Source: Azospirillum sp. (GTDB lineage Bacteria > Pseudomonadota > Alphaproteobacteria > Azospirillales > Azospirillaceae). From it: 64,000 nucleotides of DNA. Shown here piece by piece: positions 53,484 through 62,679 of this stretch. The stretch's first letter is position 1. Each line of letters opens with the position of its first letter. Location of the stretch: contig JAIXPD010000038.1 of the NCBI GenBank assembly GCA_027486405.1, positions 1-64,000 on the forward strand. Direction: 5' to 3'. Both the position numbers and the translations under genes were made by a program. Below the pieces are notes generated by a model, which saw nothing but the letters and a program-made list of their open reading frames with translations, searched no databases and was not told the DNA's origin.

Positions 53484-55649
53484 TCAGCGCGCCGCCCAGC
53501 CATCCTTCAGGCTGCGGCCAAAATCCAGGATGCGTTCCACCGCCGCGTGACGGGCGTCGACGGCGGCAAAGCGTTGACGGGCCTCCTCCGCCTCCGCCCG
53601 GTGGAACGCCGGATCCTGGCAGAGGCGCTTGGCCCGTTCGACATAGGCGTCCCAGCCGTCCAGCGCGCGGGCGGCCCCGACCACCGCCGCGACATCGCCC
53701 TGGTTGAGCGTCACCACCGGCACCCCGTCGGCCAGGGCATAGGCCGCGCTGCCGCCACCGCCCTGGCGCGGCGGGTTGAGGTAGGCGTCGGCCACCCGGT
53801 ACAGCGCCCGGATTTCGCCGACAAACCCCAAACAGACCAAGCGGTCGGCGTGGCGGGCGCGCGCCAGCCGGGCGGGCAGGGACTGCACCGGCCCGGCAAA
53901 GGCGACCACCGCCCCCGGGCAGAGATCCAGCAAACGGTCCAGTTGCCCGACAAAGACCGGCGTCACCTCGTCGTCCAGCCGTCCGCCGACCACCGTGAAC
54001 AGGAAGGAGCCATCGGTCAGGCCAAAGGCGGCGCGATTGGCCGTCGCCGCCGGGGGTGGGGCGGAATAGCCGAAAACGAAGGGGCGGAGCCGGTCGGCGA
54101 ACGGGGGGCGATACTCTTCGGGCACGCCGCGCGTCGGATCGCCGCCGTCGAAGCTCAGCAGAATGTCGGCCATCGAACAGGTCAGGCCGCTGGTGGTGGG
54201 AATGCACAGGGTCGGGCGTTTTCCGGCGAACAGATCGGCCGCCAACACCGACCCGCCAAAGGACACCACCAGATCGGGATCGAACCCCTCGATGGTGGCG
54301 ACCAGATCGCGGATCTTCGTTTCGGACAGGCTGGCGTCCATCGACGACCAGCTTGGCACACTCGCCACCCCGTCCGTCACCGGCATCGCCCCGTGCAGGC
54401 TGGGCGTCACCACCGCCTGAAAGGCGGGGACAAAGGCCGTGATGATTTGGCTGGGCAGCAGATTGCCGTTCACCAACAGCACCTTGCGGCCAAAATCATC
54501 CTGCATCCGCCGCGCGTAATCGAAGGCGTCGCGCGAGGGCTGGTGCATCGGCTGGGTGAATTGGTTGGTGACGATCGCCACCCGCTGCGGGGATCCCGGC
54601 GTCACCGCCGGGGCGGCGATGGGAACGGCGTAGCGGCGGCGGAGTTCGCGCAGGATCCAGCGGTAGAAGCGGGGCAAGTCCCCCGCCGTGAAGGCCGACA
54701 GGCGGGTCCCGAGCGGGCGGCCCAAAAACACCTGACGGCTGATCGACCAATAGACCGCGTGGGCGACGTCCAGCGGCCAATCGGCCCCGTTGCCGATCAC
54801 CGTGTGGATCAGGCGTTCGTAATGGTAAAGATCGCCGCTGAGGCGGAATTGCGCCGACGCGTCGAGGATCGGGTCGCCGCAGAGCGGTTCCTCCTCCAAC
54901 GCCTCCAACACCGCGCGCGGGGCGCTGGTCTGGTCCCCCACCAGGGTGGCGCACAGCCGGTCGATGGCGGCCAGCCGCTCCACCCCGCCGCTGCGGTCGC
55001 AGCACAAGGCCCGCAGCTCTTGCAGGGCGACATCGGCCCACGCCTCAACTCCCGACCGGGAGGACGGGGTGTCGGGGCCGGTGGCGGGCAGATGCGGGGC
55101 CAGGGCGTCGCGCCGGTGCCGGGCGTCGGCGTGGGCGGGATCATGGGCCAGACATTGATCGAAGGCGTGCGCGGCCTCGACCTTGCGGTTCAGCCCCTCC
55201 AGCGCCACGCCCAGCCCGTGCCAGGATTGGGCGGAGGTGGGATCGCGGGCCAGCGCCCGGCGGAAGCTGTCCGCCGCCTCCTGCGCCCGCCCGCGCGCCA
55301 GTTCGACCACGCCGAGATTGCGGTGCGCCTCGATGAAACCGGCGTCGCGCTTCAACGCCTCCCGGTGCGCCTCGGCCGCCTGATCGAGCGCACCGGTGGC
55401 GCGCAGCGCTTCGCCGAGGTTGCTGTGAAAGGCGGGGTTGCTGTCGTCCAGCGCGATGGCGCGGCGGATGACGTTGATGGCGGTCATCGGATCGCCGGTC
55501 TGATAGGCGATGACGCCGATCAGGTGGGTGGCGTCGGGGTTGCTGCGGTCGCTGGCCAACACCTGCCGGTACAGCGCCAACGCCCCCGGCAGATTGCCGG
55601 ACTGGTGGGCGGCCACCCCTTGGCGGAGCCGTTCGGCGCTGTCGGTCAT
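53484..55649 (-). CDS. TPR glycosyltransferase (GT-B type)
   Basis: A 721-residue protein with about six TPRs (1-190), a helical linker, and a C-terminal GT-B-like domain (about 345-721). The nucleotide-binding half shows FLFTVVGGRLDDEVTPVFV, LVCLGFVGEIRALYRVADAY and NPPRQGGGGSAAYALADGVP, as in GT4-like enzymes. The acceptor is unknown. ATG 55649 overlaps the stop of the next TPR-GT upstream (ATGA), so they are one operon, ending just before the flgE promoter. The position immediately upstream of flgE favours a flagellar target. Confidence 0.85.
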   Translation of the reverse strand: MTDSAERLRQGVAAHQSGNLPGALALYRQVLASDRSNPDATHLIGVIAYQTGDPMTAINVIRRAIALDDSNPAFHSNLGEALRATGALDQAAEAHREALKRDAGFIEAHRNLGVVELARGRAQEAADSFRRALARDPTSAQSWHGLGVALEGLNRKVEAAHAFDQCLAHDPAHADARHRRDALAPHLPATGPDTPSSRSGVEAWADVALQELRALCCDRSGGVERLAAIDRLCATLVGDQTSAPRAVLEALEEEPLCGDPILDASAQFRLSGDLYHYERLIHTVIGNGADWPLDVAHAVYWSISRQVFLGRPLGTRLSAFTAGDLPRFYRWILRELRRRYAVPIAAPAVTPGSPQRVAIVTNQFTQPMHQPSRDAFDYARRMQDDFGRKVLLVNGNLLPSQIITAFVPAFQAVVTPSLHGAMPVTDGVASVPSWSSMDASLSETKIRDLVATIEGFDPDLVVSFGGSVLAADLFAGKRPTLCIPTTSGLTCSMADILLSFDGGDPTRGVPEEYRPPFADRLRPFVFGYSAPPPAATANRAAFGLTDGSFLFTVVGGRLDDEVTPVFVGQLDRLLDLCPGAVVAFAGPVQSLPARLARARHADRLVCLGFVGEIRALYRVADAYLNPPRQGGGGSAAYALADGVPVVTLNQGDVAAVVGAARALDGWDAYVERAKRLCQDPAFHRAEAEEARQRFAAVDARHAAVERILDFGRSLKDGWAAR

Positions 55650-57130
55650 GCCGGATCCGCCGATTGGGATTGGGGTTGGGACGGTTGCCGCAAAACCGCC
55701 CGGCGCGCGTGGCCTCGCAGCGCGACGGCGACGGTTCCCACAACCGTGTCCCAATCACCGGGGTGGGCTTGCCGGAACAGGCGCAGGGACGGATACCAAG
55801 GGCTGTCGTCGCGGTCGAGCAGCCACCGCCAATCGGGGGCGTAGGGCAGCAGCAGCCAGGCCGGAACCCCCATCGCCCCCGCCAGATGAACAATGGCGGT
55901 GTCCACGCTGATGAGCAGATCAAGGTTGGCGAGGATCGCCGCCGTGTCGGCGAAATCCCGCACCCGGCCCATCGGATCCTCCACCACGCCCGGAGCCAGC
56001 GCGTCGAGCGCGCCGCGCCCGTCCCCGGCCTGAAGGCTGATGACGCGCACGCCGGGCACGGCCAGCAGCGGGCGCAGCGCCGCCACCGGCAGGGAGCGGT
56101 TGCGGTCGTTGCGGTGGCGCGGGTTGCCCGCCCAGACCAGACCAACCCGCAGCCCCTCCGCCCCCTCGGCCAAGCGGTCGCGCCACAGGTTGCGGTCGCC
56201 GCGTTCAGGGGCCAGATAGGGGATCGGGGCGGGGATGCTGGCCAGATCGGTGCCAAAGGCGCGCGGCAGGCTCATCAACGGGCAATGACGATCGTGCGGC
56301 GGCGGTTCCGGCCCGCGCACCAGCACCGGGATCGACGGGTCCAGGCTGGCCTGGAAGAGACGAAGAAGCCCCGCGCTGACCTCCACCACCACCCGCCCAC
56401 CGGCCCGCGCCACCAACGGGGCGTAGCGGATGAACTGCATGGCGTCGCCGAACCCCTGCTCCATGTGCAGCAGGATGGTGGCCCCGTTCAGCGGTTCCCC
56501 GGCCCAGGGCGGGGCGGACAGCCGTCGCCAGCGCCGTTCGAACCCCTCCCATCCGCTGGGCAGGTCGCCGCGCACCAACCGACCGACGGCGCGCGCCAGA
56601 TGGATGGCGGCGTTGCCCGGCTGCCGCGCCAGGGCGTGATCGAACCAGCCTTCGGCCTCGTCAAAGCGCTGCTGGTCGCGCAGCACCGTTCCCAGATTGA
56701 GCAGCGTTTCGGCGTGGCCGGGCCGCAGGGCGTTGGCCCGGTGCAGCCACGCGGCGGCCAGCGGGTAGCGCGCCAGCGCATGAAGCGTGGCCCCCAGCCC
56801 GTCCAGCGCGTCCGCCGCCGCCGGATCCAGCGCCAGGGCACAGCGCAGCACCGCCTCGGCCTCCTCCGGCCGTTCGGCGGCGCGCAAGGCACCGCCCAGA
56901 TGCGCCCAGGGTTGGGCGGCCAGCGGGCGGACCCGCAAGGACCGGCGCAGAAGGGGGACCGCCGGGCCGGGCTGCCCCAGTTGCGCCCGCAACACGCCAA
57001 GCAGGTGCAGCGCGTCGGGCTGGGCCGGATCGACGCCCAAGATCAGCCGGTAATTCCGCTCCGCCGCGTCGGTGCGTCCGGCCATGTGATGGTTGACGGC
57101 AGCGTCGAGAGCGTCCAGGAGTGTCGCCAT
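55646..57130 (-). CDS. TPR glycosyltransferase with GT9-like domain
   Basis: A 494-residue protein with about six TPRs (1-200) and a GT9/heptosyltransferase-like domain (about 215-480). Typical blocks are ILLHMEQGFGDAMQFIRYAP, VGLVWAGNPRHRNDRNRSLP and LDLLISVDTAIVHLAGAMG, then the characteristic tail PYAPDWRWLLDRDDSPWYPS. The D-T-A-x-x-H motif is complete, unlike in the fused relative at 37424. It is the first gene of a two-gene unit with 53484. The start at 57130 has a 61-base gap to the divergent DUF1491 gene. Confidence 0.88.
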   Translation of the reverse strand: MATLLDALDAAVNHHMAGRTDAAERNYRLILGVDPAQPDALHLLGVLRAQLGQPGPAVPLLRRSLRVRPLAAQPWAHLGGALRAAERPEEAEAVLRCALALDPAAADALDGLGATLHALARYPLAAAWLHRANALRPGHAETLLNLGTVLRDQQRFDEAEGWFDHALARQPGNAAIHLARAVGRLVRGDLPSGWEGFERRWRRLSAPPWAGEPLNGATILLHMEQGFGDAMQFIRYAPLVARAGGRVVVEVSAGLLRLFQASLDPSIPVLVRGPEPPPHDRHCPLMSLPRAFGTDLASIPAPIPYLAPERGDRNLWRDRLAEGAEGLRVGLVWAGNPRHRNDRNRSLPVAALRPLLAVPGVRVISLQAGDGRGALDALAPGVVEDPMGRVRDFADTAAILANLDLLISVDTAIVHLAGAMGVPAWLLLPYAPDWRWLLDRDDSPWYPSLRLFRQAHPGDWDTVVGTVAVALRGHARRAVLRQPSQPQSQSADPA

Positions 57131-57191
57131 ACCCCTTGTTTACACCGGCCCGCCCCGGTTAGGCGAGCACCCATTGACCCCAAGCGCGTGG

Positions 57192-57530
57192 ATGACCATG
57201 GACGACCGTTTGCCGACGCATCTCTGGGTGATGTCCCACATCCGCGCCGCCGACGCGCAGGGCGTGTCGATCATGGTGGTGCGCAAGGGCGACCCCAGCC
57301 GGGGGACCGTGATCCTGAAGCTGAACCGGTTGGACCGCAGCTTTTCCGTGCTGGTGCAAACCCACGACGGCGACCGGCTGTTCTGGACACGCGGCACCGG
57401 CCCCGATCCGGTGACGGAGGCCGACGCCGACGCCTACATCGCCCGGCAGACCCGCTACGATCCCGATGTCTGGGTGCTGGAGGTCGAAGACCGCCAGGGC
57501 CGCCACTGGTTCGAGGGGACCATCCGCTGA
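57192..57530 (+). CDS. DUF1491 family protein
   Basis: A 112-residue protein with the DUF1491 pattern: LWVMSHIRAADAQGVSIMVV, RKGDPSRGTVILKLNRLD, ADAYIARQTRYDPDVWVLEV and EDRQGRHWFEG. The family is nearly confined to alphaproteobacteria and has no known function. The start is ATG 57192 or 57198. It is convergent with the kinase gene 17 bases away. Confidence 0.88.
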   Translation: MTMDDRLPTHLWVMSHIRAADAQGVSIMVVRKGDPSRGTVILKLNRLDRSFSVLVQTHDGDRLFWTRGTGPDPVTEADADAYIARQTRYDPDVWVLEVEDRQGRHWFEGTIR

Positions 57531-57546
57531 CGCCCCGCCACTCCGC

Positions 57547-59970
57547 TCACACCGGGCGGATGACGCTGGGGAACCGCAGGGTGAAGCGGGTCCCTTCGCC
57601 CGCCACGCTGGACACGGCGATGGACCCGTGCAGCCGCCCGGTGACAAGGTTGAACACGATGTGCAACCCCAACCCGCTGCCGCCGCTGCCGCGCCGGGTG
57701 GTGAAAAAGGGATCGAAGATCTTCGGCAGCACGTCCGCTGGGATGCCGTTGCCGGTGTCGGACACCGACAGTTCCACCGTTTCGTCGTCAATCCGCTGCG
57801 CGTCGATCCCGATCCGCCCGGCCTGACCGGGGTCGAAGGCGTGGATCAGGGCGTTCATGATGAGGTTGGTCAAAATCTGCGACAGGGCACCCGGATAACC
57901 GTCCAGTTCGATGTCCGGCGGGCAATCGACGGCGATGGTCAGCCCGGTCCGCGTTTTGTAGGTCGGGTGCAGGCTGCGCAACAGCTCCTCGATGTAATCC
58001 TTCAGCAGGAAGACCCGGCGTTCGTCGCTGGATTGATCGACGGCGACCAGCTTGAAGCTTTGCACCAGATTGGCGGCGCGGGTGCTGTTGGCCAAAATCA
58101 GGTTGGCCATCTCCAGCCCGTCGCTCAAGAACCGCTGGAAATCCGATTTCTTCAGCGTGTTGGTGGCGTGGCTGTGCCCCAACTCCTCGATCAGCGCCTG
58201 CAACTGCGACGCGCCGGTGATGGTGATGCCAATCGGGGTGTTGACCTCGTGCGCCACCCCGGCGACCAGTTGGCCGAGCGAGGCCATCTTTTCCGATTGG
58301 ATCAGGCTGGTTTGCGTCGCCTTCAACTCGTCCAACGCCTGTTCGGCGGCGTCGCGCGACTGGCGCAGCGCCTCTTCGGCTTCGGCCTCGCGGGTGACGT
58401 CCACCACCACCGCCTGCACCGCCGGACCGTCGGTCCAATCCACCCGCCGCCCGGTCAACTCCACCCACAGGCAACCGCCGTCGGGGCGGCGGGCGCGGAT
58501 GCGACGACGGCCCGTGGGCGCGCCCCCGTTCAGCAGGTGGTTGTAATTCTCGTGCATCTTGGCCTGTTCGCCCGGGCCGACCAGCGACAGCAGCGACGGC
58601 AGAGCCAGCACGTCGGCGACGGTGACGCCGAACATCGCGGCGAACGCCTCGTTGGCGTAGAGCGCGCGGAAATCGCGGTGGATGATCGTCCCCTGGATCG
58701 ATCCCTCCACCAGACTGCGGAAACGCCGTTCGTTGTCGGCCAGATCGCGTTGGCGGTGGTCGATCTCGTCGATGAAATAGCGGATGGACCCGCCGATGTC
58801 GGTGATCTCGTCATCGCCATCGACCGGGATCGCCACCGCCCCGCCGGCCCCCGACAGCCGGGCCAGCACCGCGCGGTTCAGCGCGACCAGACGGGTGGAC
58901 AGGAAACGCCGGAAGATGAAATGCACGGCGATGACCAGCAGGATCGACGCCCCGGCCAGCGCCATCACCATTTGCGTGCGGTCGGAAATCAGCGCCGCCA
59001 GATCGCCGGTGCGCTCGGCCGATTGCTCCCGGATGGAATCAAACAGCGCGCGCGACGAGCGGTCCACCGTTTCCACCAGAACCCGGGCCTGCCCGGTCAG
59101 CGCCTGCGCCCGGTTGCGCGCCTGCAACCGCTCCGCCGCGCTTTCGAACAGGCCGCCGGGGGCGACCAGCAGGGTGAACAGCTCCTCCTGCATCGCGATC
59201 ATCGCCGGGGCGGCGGGGCTGGCGGTGGATCCGGCGATCTGGCCCAGTTCCAGCAGCGTGCGCTCGACGGCGCGCTGCTCGCCCTTCAACCGGTTCAGAT
59301 GCTCAAGCTGGATCGACCCGGCGGCGCGGGCCAGCAGCGCCCCCACCCGCACCGCCCAGGGGCCGACGTCCGGATGGGAGAGGCCCTCCAGCGTGTTCGA
59401 CAGGCGGCCCAGCCCGACCGCCGCCTCCGCCTGCCGTTCGCCATGGGCCAGCTGGCGGGCGACCTCGGCGTTCAGATCGGCCACAGTCGCGGCGAGGATC
59501 AGCAGGGTCGAGCGTGTCTGCTCCAACAGCCGCACGTCGCTGTTGCCGTCGGTCAGGCCGTGATCCATCTCCTCCGCCAGCAGACCCCGCATGCGGGCGA
59601 CCAGGAGTTGCATCGAATCCAGCTCCGCCACCAACCCGTCATAGATGGAGCGGCGTTGCGGGGTGGAGGTCGCCCCCGACAGCAGGGGCAATTGCGCCAC
59701 CAGCTTTTGCAGCGAGGCGTGGAGTTCCGCGCTGGTGATGACCTCCGGCAGGGTGATGGAGGACAGCGCCGTCACCTCCGACCGGAACAGCCGGAAGGAG
59801 GAGAGCGACACCCCACCGATCAGCAGCACCAGCGCCGCCATCACCGACAACCCCAGCGAAATGCGCAGGGCGATGCCCACGCGCCGCCGCTGGTGCGGCG
59901 GGCGGGGCGCGGTGCTGGTGCCGGGGGAGGCCACCGGGGCGGATGTGGCGAGGGTCATGTCCGGTTTCAC
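57547..59970 (-). CDS. membrane histidine kinase with large periplasmic sensor and PAS domain
   Basis: An 807-residue kinase: TM1 (about 33-56), a helical periplasmic domain of about 275 residues (57-333), TM2 (334-352), a HAMP-like linker, PAS (about 415-530), a coiled coil, HisKA with His574 in VAGVAHEVNTPIG, and HATPase with NLIMNALIHAF, SDTGNGIP and GSGLGLHIVFNLV. The all-helical sensor is of the type that works with a partner binding protein (as in TorS/TorT). The gene upstream in the same operon, 10 bases away, encodes an exported nucleotidase-like protein that has lost its metal site. No response regulator is adjacent. The start is M1 or M5. Confidence 0.92.
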   Translation of the reverse strand: MKPDMTLATSAPVASPGTSTAPRPPHQRRRVGIALRISLGLSVMAALVLLIGGVSLSSFRLFRSEVTALSSITLPEVITSAELHASLQKLVAQLPLLSGATSTPQRRSIYDGLVAELDSMQLLVARMRGLLAEEMDHGLTDGNSDVRLLEQTRSTLLILAATVADLNAEVARQLAHGERQAEAAVGLGRLSNTLEGLSHPDVGPWAVRVGALLARAAGSIQLEHLNRLKGEQRAVERTLLELGQIAGSTASPAAPAMIAMQEELFTLLVAPGGLFESAAERLQARNRAQALTGQARVLVETVDRSSRALFDSIREQSAERTGDLAALISDRTQMVMALAGASILLVIAVHFIFRRFLSTRLVALNRAVLARLSGAGGAVAIPVDGDDEITDIGGSIRYFIDEIDHRQRDLADNERRFRSLVEGSIQGTIIHRDFRALYANEAFAAMFGVTVADVLALPSLLSLVGPGEQAKMHENYNHLLNGGAPTGRRRIRARRPDGGCLWVELTGRRVDWTDGPAVQAVVVDVTREAEAEEALRQSRDAAEQALDELKATQTSLIQSEKMASLGQLVAGVAHEVNTPIGITITGASQLQALIEELGHSHATNTLKKSDFQRFLSDGLEMANLILANSTRAANLVQSFKLVAVDQSSDERRVFLLKDYIEELLRSLHPTYKTRTGLTIAVDCPPDIELDGYPGALSQILTNLIMNALIHAFDPGQAGRIGIDAQRIDDETVELSVSDTGNGIPADVLPKIFDPFFTTRRGSGGSGLGLHIVFNLVTGRLHGSIAVSSVAGEGTRFTLRFPSVIRPV

Positions 59971-59980
59971 CCGATCACCG

Positions 59981-61522
59981 TCACCGTTTCAGAACCATCC
60001 GCCCGTCCAGGCGGGGGGAGAACACCCCGCTGCGGGCGATGTGGGCGATGAGTTGGGTCGACACGAAATCGGCCGTGCGGTCCTCCATCAGGCGGGGGGC
60101 CACGCTCAGCACGGCGTAGCCATCGCCGCCGTTGGCGAGAAAATTGCTGGTCGCCAACCGGTAGCGCGCCTTGCGGTCCAGCGGGCGGCCGCCGATGGTG
60201 ATGTCCTGCACCCGCTGGCCGGGCGGGCGGGTCAGGTCGGCGACGACGCGGGCGTTGGACAGGTGGGGAAAACGCCCCTGCATCTGCTCCACCGCCGACA
60301 GGCCGCTTTCCACCGTGTCCCAGAGCTGTTGTCCGCTCACGCTCAGCACGATGCCAACGTCGTGATAGGGCAGTTCGGAATAGATGTCGCGGCGGGTCAG
60401 CAGGGCACCGTCGCGGTATTCCCGGTCCCCCCGGATGCCGCCGCCGTTGATGAGGCCGACATCGGCGTCGAGCGTGGTCCGCAGCGTGTCGGTGACGGCG
60501 TTGGCGAAGGCGTTTTCCCCCGTGCGCACCGCCTCGCGCCGGGTGTCGAGCGCCCCATCCAGCCGCCCCACCTCGATGCTCAGCATGGTGTCGAGCCGCG
60601 CGGCGTAGGCGCGGGCGCGGACATCGATGGCCGGATCGGGCTGCACCTTTGCCGAATCGAGCGTGCGCGTCTTGGCCGACCACACCAGCCCCTGCGCCGT
60701 GCGATCCATCGTCAGGTCGATCGCCAGCACCCAGGCCCCTTGCGCCGCGACGGTCCCCGCCAGGAAGGGCGCGGTCTGGGTGTAGCTCGATGGAATCCCC
60801 CGGTCCTGATACAGCAGGATGTCGGCGAAATTGGCGCTGTCCGGCTTTGCCCGGGCGGCCATCAGCGTCTTGTGGGTGTCGCCCGCGCTGCCGGTCATCG
60901 CCACGATCAGGTCAACCCCCTCCGCCCGCAGGGCTTTCGCCTTGGCGGTCAGGGCGGTGACGGGATCGTGAAAGTCGGTGCGCGGGGCGCGGGTGGTTTC
61001 GCGCGTCAGGGTGGGGGTGGCGGCCAGAACGCCGATGCGGAAGGGACCGGCCTTCAGCACGGCCGCGCTCTCCAACCCGTCCAGCGGCTTGCCCGTCGCC
61101 CGGTCCACCGCGTTGGTGGTGATGATCGGAAAGGCCGCTTCGAAGGCGCGGGCCATCAGCCGGTCGTCGCCATGATGGAACTCGCGGTTCAGCGCGGCCA
61201 TGGCGTCCACCCCGATGCCGTTCAGCAAATCGATGATGTGCGCGCCCTGGTCATAAAAGGCCAGAACCGACGGGGCCAACGTTTGACCGCCGTGCAGAAC
61301 CAGCACCGTCCGTTGCCCGCGTTCGGCCTGGATCAGGCTGGCCAGCCGGGCCAGACCGCCGCGCCCCTGGGTTTCCCCCAATTCCGTGGTGCCCTGGGTG
61401 TAGAGTAGGGTGAGGCTGTAGGGATCCGCATCGGCACGATGCGCCATCACAAACGGGGACACCGCACCGACCACAGAGATGACAAGGCGCAAAAGCCAAA
61501 GCGCGGCTGTGCCCGACCTCAT
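59981..61522 (-). CDS. 5'-nucleotidase (UshA)-like protein lacking the metal site
   Basis: A 513-residue exported protein with the two-domain layout of UshA-type 5'-nucleotidases. The C-terminal substrate-binding domain keeps its signatures: NGGGIRG (359-365), a SELPYHDVGIVLSVSG block, and ATSNFLANGGDGY (457-469). The N-terminal metallophosphatase domain keeps its fold pattern but not its ligands: the T-N-D-x-H motif reads YTQGTTELG, G-D reads GGQ (78-80), N-H-E reads NREF (112-115), and G-H-x-H reads YQDRG (238-242). A two-metal centre seems impossible. I infer a binding protein derived from a nucleotidase. The start at 61522 gives a signal-like N-terminus (LWLLRLVISVVGAVSPFVMA). Confidence 0.85.
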   Translation of the reverse strand: MRSGTAALWLLRLVISVVGAVSPFVMAHRADADPYSLTLLYTQGTTELGETQGRGGLARLASLIQAERGQRTVLVLHGGQTLAPSVLAFYDQGAHIIDLLNGIGVDAMAALNREFHHGDDRLMARAFEAAFPIITTNAVDRATGKPLDGLESAAVLKAGPFRIGVLAATPTLTRETTRAPRTDFHDPVTALTAKAKALRAEGVDLIVAMTGSAGDTHKTLMAARAKPDSANFADILLYQDRGIPSSYTQTAPFLAGTVAAQGAWVLAIDLTMDRTAQGLVWSAKTRTLDSAKVQPDPAIDVRARAYAARLDTMLSIEVGRLDGALDTRREAVRTGENAFANAVTDTLRTTLDADVGLINGGGIRGDREYRDGALLTRRDIYSELPYHDVGIVLSVSGQQLWDTVESGLSAVEQMQGRFPHLSNARVVADLTRPPGQRVQDITIGGRPLDRKARYRLATSNFLANGGDGYAVLSVAPRLMEDRTADFVSTQLIAHIARSGVFSPRLDGRMVLKR

Positions 61523-61654
61523 GCTTTCCCCATCCTTGCCCGCCCCATCCTCGGCCGACATCCCATTTGGTGCGACGGGCCGATTATGCGCGCTTGCGCG
61601 CGTGGGGAGAAGCAAAGCCGCGTTACGGATTTGTCACACACACAAAAACACGGG

Positions 61655-61695
61655 CAAAAATGGGATCAAGGCGCGCACAGGCACGCGCCTTGATC
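61655..61695 (-). terminator. rho-independent terminator after the GST gene
   Basis: A perfect 12-bp inverted repeat (GATCAAGGCGCG, 61664-61675, and CGCGCCTTGATC, 61684-61695) is followed on the minus strand by CCATTTTTG. It lies 45 bases after the GST stop and before the nucleotidase-like gene, so the two are separate transcripts. Confidence 0.8.
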
Positions 61696-61740
61696 GGCAA
61701 GGACTCGTCAGATCACCATACAGGATTGTCGGACGATGGT

Positions 61741-62451
61741 TCAGCGTTTGAGCGTTTCCGCCGACTGACCAAACAGGATCTTCTTGCTCTCATCATTGAC
61801 CGTCGCCTGATTGGACGGGTTGACCGCCGATCCCTTTTCATAAGCGCGTATGACCGCCGGGCGCGCCTTGATCGCGTGGAACCACCGCTTCAGGTTGGGG
61901 AAATCGTCCAGATTCTGTTGCTGGCGTTCGTGCGGGACCACCCAGGGGTAAGCCGCCATGTCGGCGATGGAATAGTCGGCCCCGCCCAGGAAGTCGTTCG
62001 CCGCCAACCGCTTGTCCATCACGCCGTAGAGCCGGTTGGTCTCCTTGACGTAGCGCTCCATGGCGTAGGGGATGCGTTCGGGCGCGTATTGGACGAAATG
62101 GTGGTTCTGCCCGGCCATCGGGCCAAGGCCGCCGATCTGCCAGAACAGCCACTCCGTCACCGTCTTGCGGCCGCGCGCGTCGGCGGGCAGGAACCGGCCG
62201 GTCTTTTCCGCCAGATACAGCAGGATGGCCCCGGATTCGAACACGGTGATCGCCTCGCCACCGTCCGCCGGGGCGTGGTCGATGATCGCGGGCATGCGGT
62301 TGTTGGGCGAGAAGGCCAGGAATTCCGGCTTGAACTGGTCGCCCGCCCCGATGTTCACCGGCTTGATGCTGTAATCCAGCCCGGTTTCTTCCAGAAACAT
62401 CGTGATCTTGTGGCCGTTGGGCGTCGGCCAGAAATACAGGTCGATCATCAC
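61741..62451 (-). CDS. glutathione S-transferase family protein, YfcG/YghU type
   Basis: A 236-residue GST with the Nu-class/Ure2p-like signature: YFWPTPNGHKITMFLEETGL, then GDQFKPEFLAFSPNNRMPAI and the glutathione-binding FESGAILLYLAEKTG. This group typically acts as a glutathione-dependent disulfide or peroxide reductase and uses a threonine/asparagine motif (T-P-N-G) instead of a catalytic Tyr or Cys. The gene ends in a strong terminator and is divergent from the acyl-CoA dehydrogenase. Start M1 62451 or M2 62448; GGAGCGGTG lies before it. Confidence 0.92.
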   Translation of the reverse strand: MMIDLYFWPTPNGHKITMFLEETGLDYSIKPVNIGAGDQFKPEFLAFSPNNRMPAIIDHAPADGGEAITVFESGAILLYLAEKTGRFLPADARGRKTVTEWLFWQIGGLGPMAGQNHHFVQYAPERIPYAMERYVKETNRLYGVMDKRLAANDFLGGADYSIADMAAYPWVVPHERQQQNLDDFPNLKRWFHAIKARPAVIRAYEKGSAVNPSNQATVNDESKKILFGQSAETLKR

Positions 62452-62557
62452 CGCTCCTCCGTTGATGTCCGCACAATCTGTAACGCGTCCATTGGCCTGA
62501 CAAGGGCGACGCCGCGCGGGGCTGCCGCGCGCCTCCGCCCCTTTAATTCCGATATAC

Positions 62558-62570
62558 GAAATTGAATTTC
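62558..62570. promoter_or_regulatory. AT-rich palindrome between divergent genes
   Basis: GAAATT-G-AATTTC is a perfect palindrome in the 228-bp gap between the GST and the acyl-CoA dehydrogenase. TTGACA (62577-62582) follows closely and could be a rightward -35, though no good -10 is visible. Confidence 0.4.
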
Positions 62571-62679
62571 ATTTTATTGACAGGGCGTTCACCAACTGTC
62601 AGCATCACCAACGAAACAACAGCGGTGGCGCGGTGCTCGACCCGCGACGCCCCCCTCTCCCCGGACGGAGCACACGCGC

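Noticed and set aside
61620..61663. CA-rich stretch as a repeat element
   Set aside because: The short ACACACA run is not long enough and reads as part of the AT-richer leader beyond the terminator.
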